Positions 62,383-64,000 of a DNA stretch of 64,000 nucleotides are shown piece after piece. The DNA is from GCA-2683135 sp964507445 (GTDB taxonomy: Bacteria; Planctomycetota; GCA-002687715). Under the pieces are notes generated by a model. That model did no database searches and was not told where the DNA came from. It saw only the letters and a list, made by a program, of their open reading frames with translations. The stretch covers positions 1-64,000 of the forward strand of contig CAZDQF010000025.1 in the NCBI GenBank assembly GCA_964507445.1. Direction: 5' to 3'. The first letter of the stretch is position 1; each line of letters begins with the position of its first letter. Made by a program: the position numbers and the translations under genes.

Positions 62383-64000
62383 TCAGGGCTGCTCGACGTC
62401 GATACGGATCCGGTTGGTGAAGGTGAAGGTCCCGTTCGGCCGCAGCACCAGGGACTGGAGGTACATCTCCGCCTCCAGGTAGGCCGGCAGCAGGGTTCCC
62501 ATGTTCCAGTCGAAGCTCGCCACGCCGGAGGTCACCATTCCGACGTTGATGACCACCGCGTTACCGGCGCCCGGGTCGAGGGCGAGGCTGCCGATCGGAG
62601 GGAGCACGACCTGCTGGACCTCGGGGCCCATCGGGAGCGTCGAGCAGAGCACCGTCATGTGGACGGAGCCGGCCGGGGCAGCCACCTCGAGCCGGACCGT
62701 CGTGTTGCTGCCGACCTGGGCCGCGATGTTCCCGAAGCGATCCGCGAGCTGCACACCGGCGGGTGTGCCGCCGAGGACACTGGTGGGGGCGGAGAGACGA
62801 ATGCCGTCCTGCACGAACTGGTCCGCACCCCGGAAGAGCACGGCCTCGGCGGAGGTCGCCGTCTGGTGCGTGCGCGCGTCGAGGTCGAAGTCGAGGGCGC
62901 AGTTGGCCAGGAAGGTCTCGTTGCCGATCTGGAAGCTGGAGTTGCTACCCGGCTCGGTGAAGCTCAGGTCACCGAAGTTGACCACGCCCAGGGAGCCCGG
63001 GGTCAGGTGCGGGTCGAATGCCCCAAAGGTCCCGCCGACGAACTGCGGGTCGCCGATCGCGATGTTGCTGTCTCTTACGTCGAGGGTCGGGGTGACCAGC
63101 GGGCCGCTGTCGTCGAAGTCGTTCGACTCGATGATCAGGGTTCCGGGGAACACGCCCCCGCGGAAGTAGATCTCGAGCGGGTCGAAGAAGCCTCCTGCTG
63201 AGACCTGATAGGGCGGGTTGTAGAACAGGTTGTTCGCGATCACGAGGGTCGCTTGCTCCACCTCGGGGCCGTTGCCGAAGTAGCTGATGGCCGCGGGCTC
63301 GTAGCCCGGGAGAGGAGTGCAGGTGCTCTGGTTCGGGCAGTTGTGGCGCAGGAAGGCGAACGTGTTGCCGACGACCTGGGCCGACACGCCGTCCCCGAAC
63401 TCGATGCAGGAGGACACGGGGAAGCCGCCCATGGGCTGCAGGTTGTGGGCCCCGATGTTCGTGAAGGAGTTCGAGAGGATGCGGGGTCGAATCCCACGCC
63501 CCCCGTCCTGCCCCTGGCTGGCCTGCACCGCCAGGCCCACCTGGCTGTCGGAGATGCGGTTCGAGCGGATGAGGTCGCTCATCACGCCTGCGCCGACGAT
63601 CTGGATCCCCCAGTTGTCCACCCGGATCTCGTTGTCGATGAGCTCGTTCCGGTAGACCTTGGAGTCCGGGTCGTTCCTCGTGATCCGGATCCCGGTGCTC
63701 AAGTCCTGGAACTCACACTGGTTGACGCCGACGGCGCAGTCGGAGGGCAGCTCCGCAGCCGGGTTGTTGAGGCTCGGGTCGATGTAGACGCCCGTGCCCC
63801 AGAACTCGCCCTGGAGTGCCGTGCCCTGGATGTGGAGCCCGCGCAGGATCGAGGGCGGCAGGTCCTCGAAGGGGTTGGTGGGCTGCTCGTCGACCTTGGC
63901 CTGGACCAGGGGCCCGTAGGGCATGGTGAACTGGAAGGCGTTCCCAGAGCCGGCGGGCTTTCGGATGATGACCTGGGCGTTCGGGTCGCTGGACCACGAG
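62383..64000 (-). CDS. Secreted right-handed parallel beta-helix protein, 5' end outside window
   Basis: The visible 539 codons have no start before the window edge; an internal ATG at 63922-63924 lies inside coding sequence (VIIRKPAGSGNAFQF precedes it), so the gene continues beyond 64000. The repeated short strands (LIDNEIRVDNWGIQIVGAG, RSNRISDSQVGLAVQAS, VIANNLFYNPPYQV) are typical of parallel beta-helix or pectate-lyase-like folds. The C-terminal 110 residues carry the shared beta-sandwich module ending FTNRIRIDVEQP. It is probably a surface protein that binds or cleaves polysaccharide. It shares the module with three proteins left of the 58-kb tract. Confidence 0.85.
   Translation of the reverse strand, partial: SWSSDPNAQVIIRKPAGSGNAFQFTMPYGPLVQAKVDEQPTNPFEDLPPSILRGLHIQGTALQGEFWGTGVYIDPSLNNPAAELPSDCAVGVNQCEFQDLSTGIRITRNDPDSKVYRNELIDNEIRVDNWGIQIVGAGVMSDLIRSNRISDSQVGLAVQASQGQDGGRGIRPRILSNSFTNIGAHNLQPMGGFPVSSCIEFGDGVSAQVVGNTFAFLRHNCPNQSTCTPLPGYEPAAISYFGNGPEVEQATLVIANNLFYNPPYQVSAGGFFDPLEIYFRGGVFPGTLIIESNDFDDSGPLVTPTLDVRDSNIAIGDPQFVGGTFGAFDPHLTPGSLGVVNFGDLSFTEPGSNSSFQIGNETFLANCALDFDLDARTHQTATSAEAVLFRGADQFVQDGIRLSAPTSVLGGTPAGVQLADRFGNIAAQVGSNTTVRLEVAAPAGSVHMTVLCSTLPMGPEVQQVVLPPIGSLALDPGAGNAVVINVGMVTSGVASFDWNMGTLLPAYLEAEMYLQSLVLRPNGTFTFTNRIRIDVEQP

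Noticed and set aside
63713..63924. ATG at 63922-63924 as the true start of the beta-helix gene
   Set aside because: The frame continues to the window edge with protein-like sequence and no signal peptide follows this Met.

Overview
The window is GC-rich bacterial chromosome, densely packed with genes on both strands. The gene content suggests a planctomycete-like bacterium (phylum Planctomycetota), probably uncultured. The reasons are: a very large membrane-spanning Ser/Thr kinase with a WD40-type sensor, several secreted proteins that share one recurring beta-sandwich module, a TonB-like anchor fused to a prenyltransferase-type toroid, an ECF sigma factor of the style common in that phylum, and a peptidase fused to a formylglycine-generating-enzyme-like domain. 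This placement rests on recognising families by eye. The 3' part of the 23S rRNA at the left edge would settle it by alignment.

Layout. 1-1253: 3' third of a 23S rRNA gene, 5S rRNA and a rho-independent terminator. 1413-2188: an SOS unit made of lexA, a 25-residue membrane peptide directly upstream, and a perfect GTTC-N7-GTTC site. 2265-8127: nadB, hflX, an exported protein and an M19 dipeptidase. 8146-11713: a leftward group of TldE/PmbA, TldD and a CTP-synthase-like amidotransferase that lacks its nucleophile. 11959-20596: acyl-CoA dehydrogenase, a lipoprotein, an FHA-GGDEF cyclase, an OYE-type flavoenzyme, citrate synthase, aminopeptidase N and a bacilliredoxin. 20651-27390: the WD40 kinase, a DUF2911-like protein and a triple-cupredoxin protein. 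27377-31901: DprE1-like and DprE2-like oxidoreductases facing a desaturase, a small membrane protein and a monoheme secreted protein. 31912-47853: ATP-grasp enzyme, FEN-type exonuclease, PLP decarboxylase, S9 peptidase fusion, DNA methyltransferase, lgt, a CarboxypepD-regulatory-like surface protein with ubiD, a kelch protein, a methyltransferase-like protein and an AhpD-like protein. 48012-56277: a symporter, then dgt, rnc, mfd and a parvulin-type foldase in one direction. 56333-57982: a near-consensus promoter driving the TonB-like toroid protein.

At 58017-58088 the sequence becomes runs of G followed by runs of C. This looks like a false join made from poly-G read tails. The genes to the right (an ECF sigma factor without a visible start, a class I aminotransferase, a membrane-anchored protein and a truncated beta-helix protein) lean more strongly on C-ending codons. 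They may not be true neighbours of what lies to the left, although the last one carries the same secreted module as three proteins on the left.

How the genes work together. Several units look co-transcribed: the small peptide with lexA (SOS response), tldD with tldE (ATGA overlap), dgt with rnc (overlap) and probably mfd, and the CarboxypepD-like protein with ubiD. The most promising new biology is the SOS-linked membrane peptide, the TonB-like toroid protein and the triple cupredoxin. No CRISPR array, transposase, integrase, phage gene or tRNA was seen.
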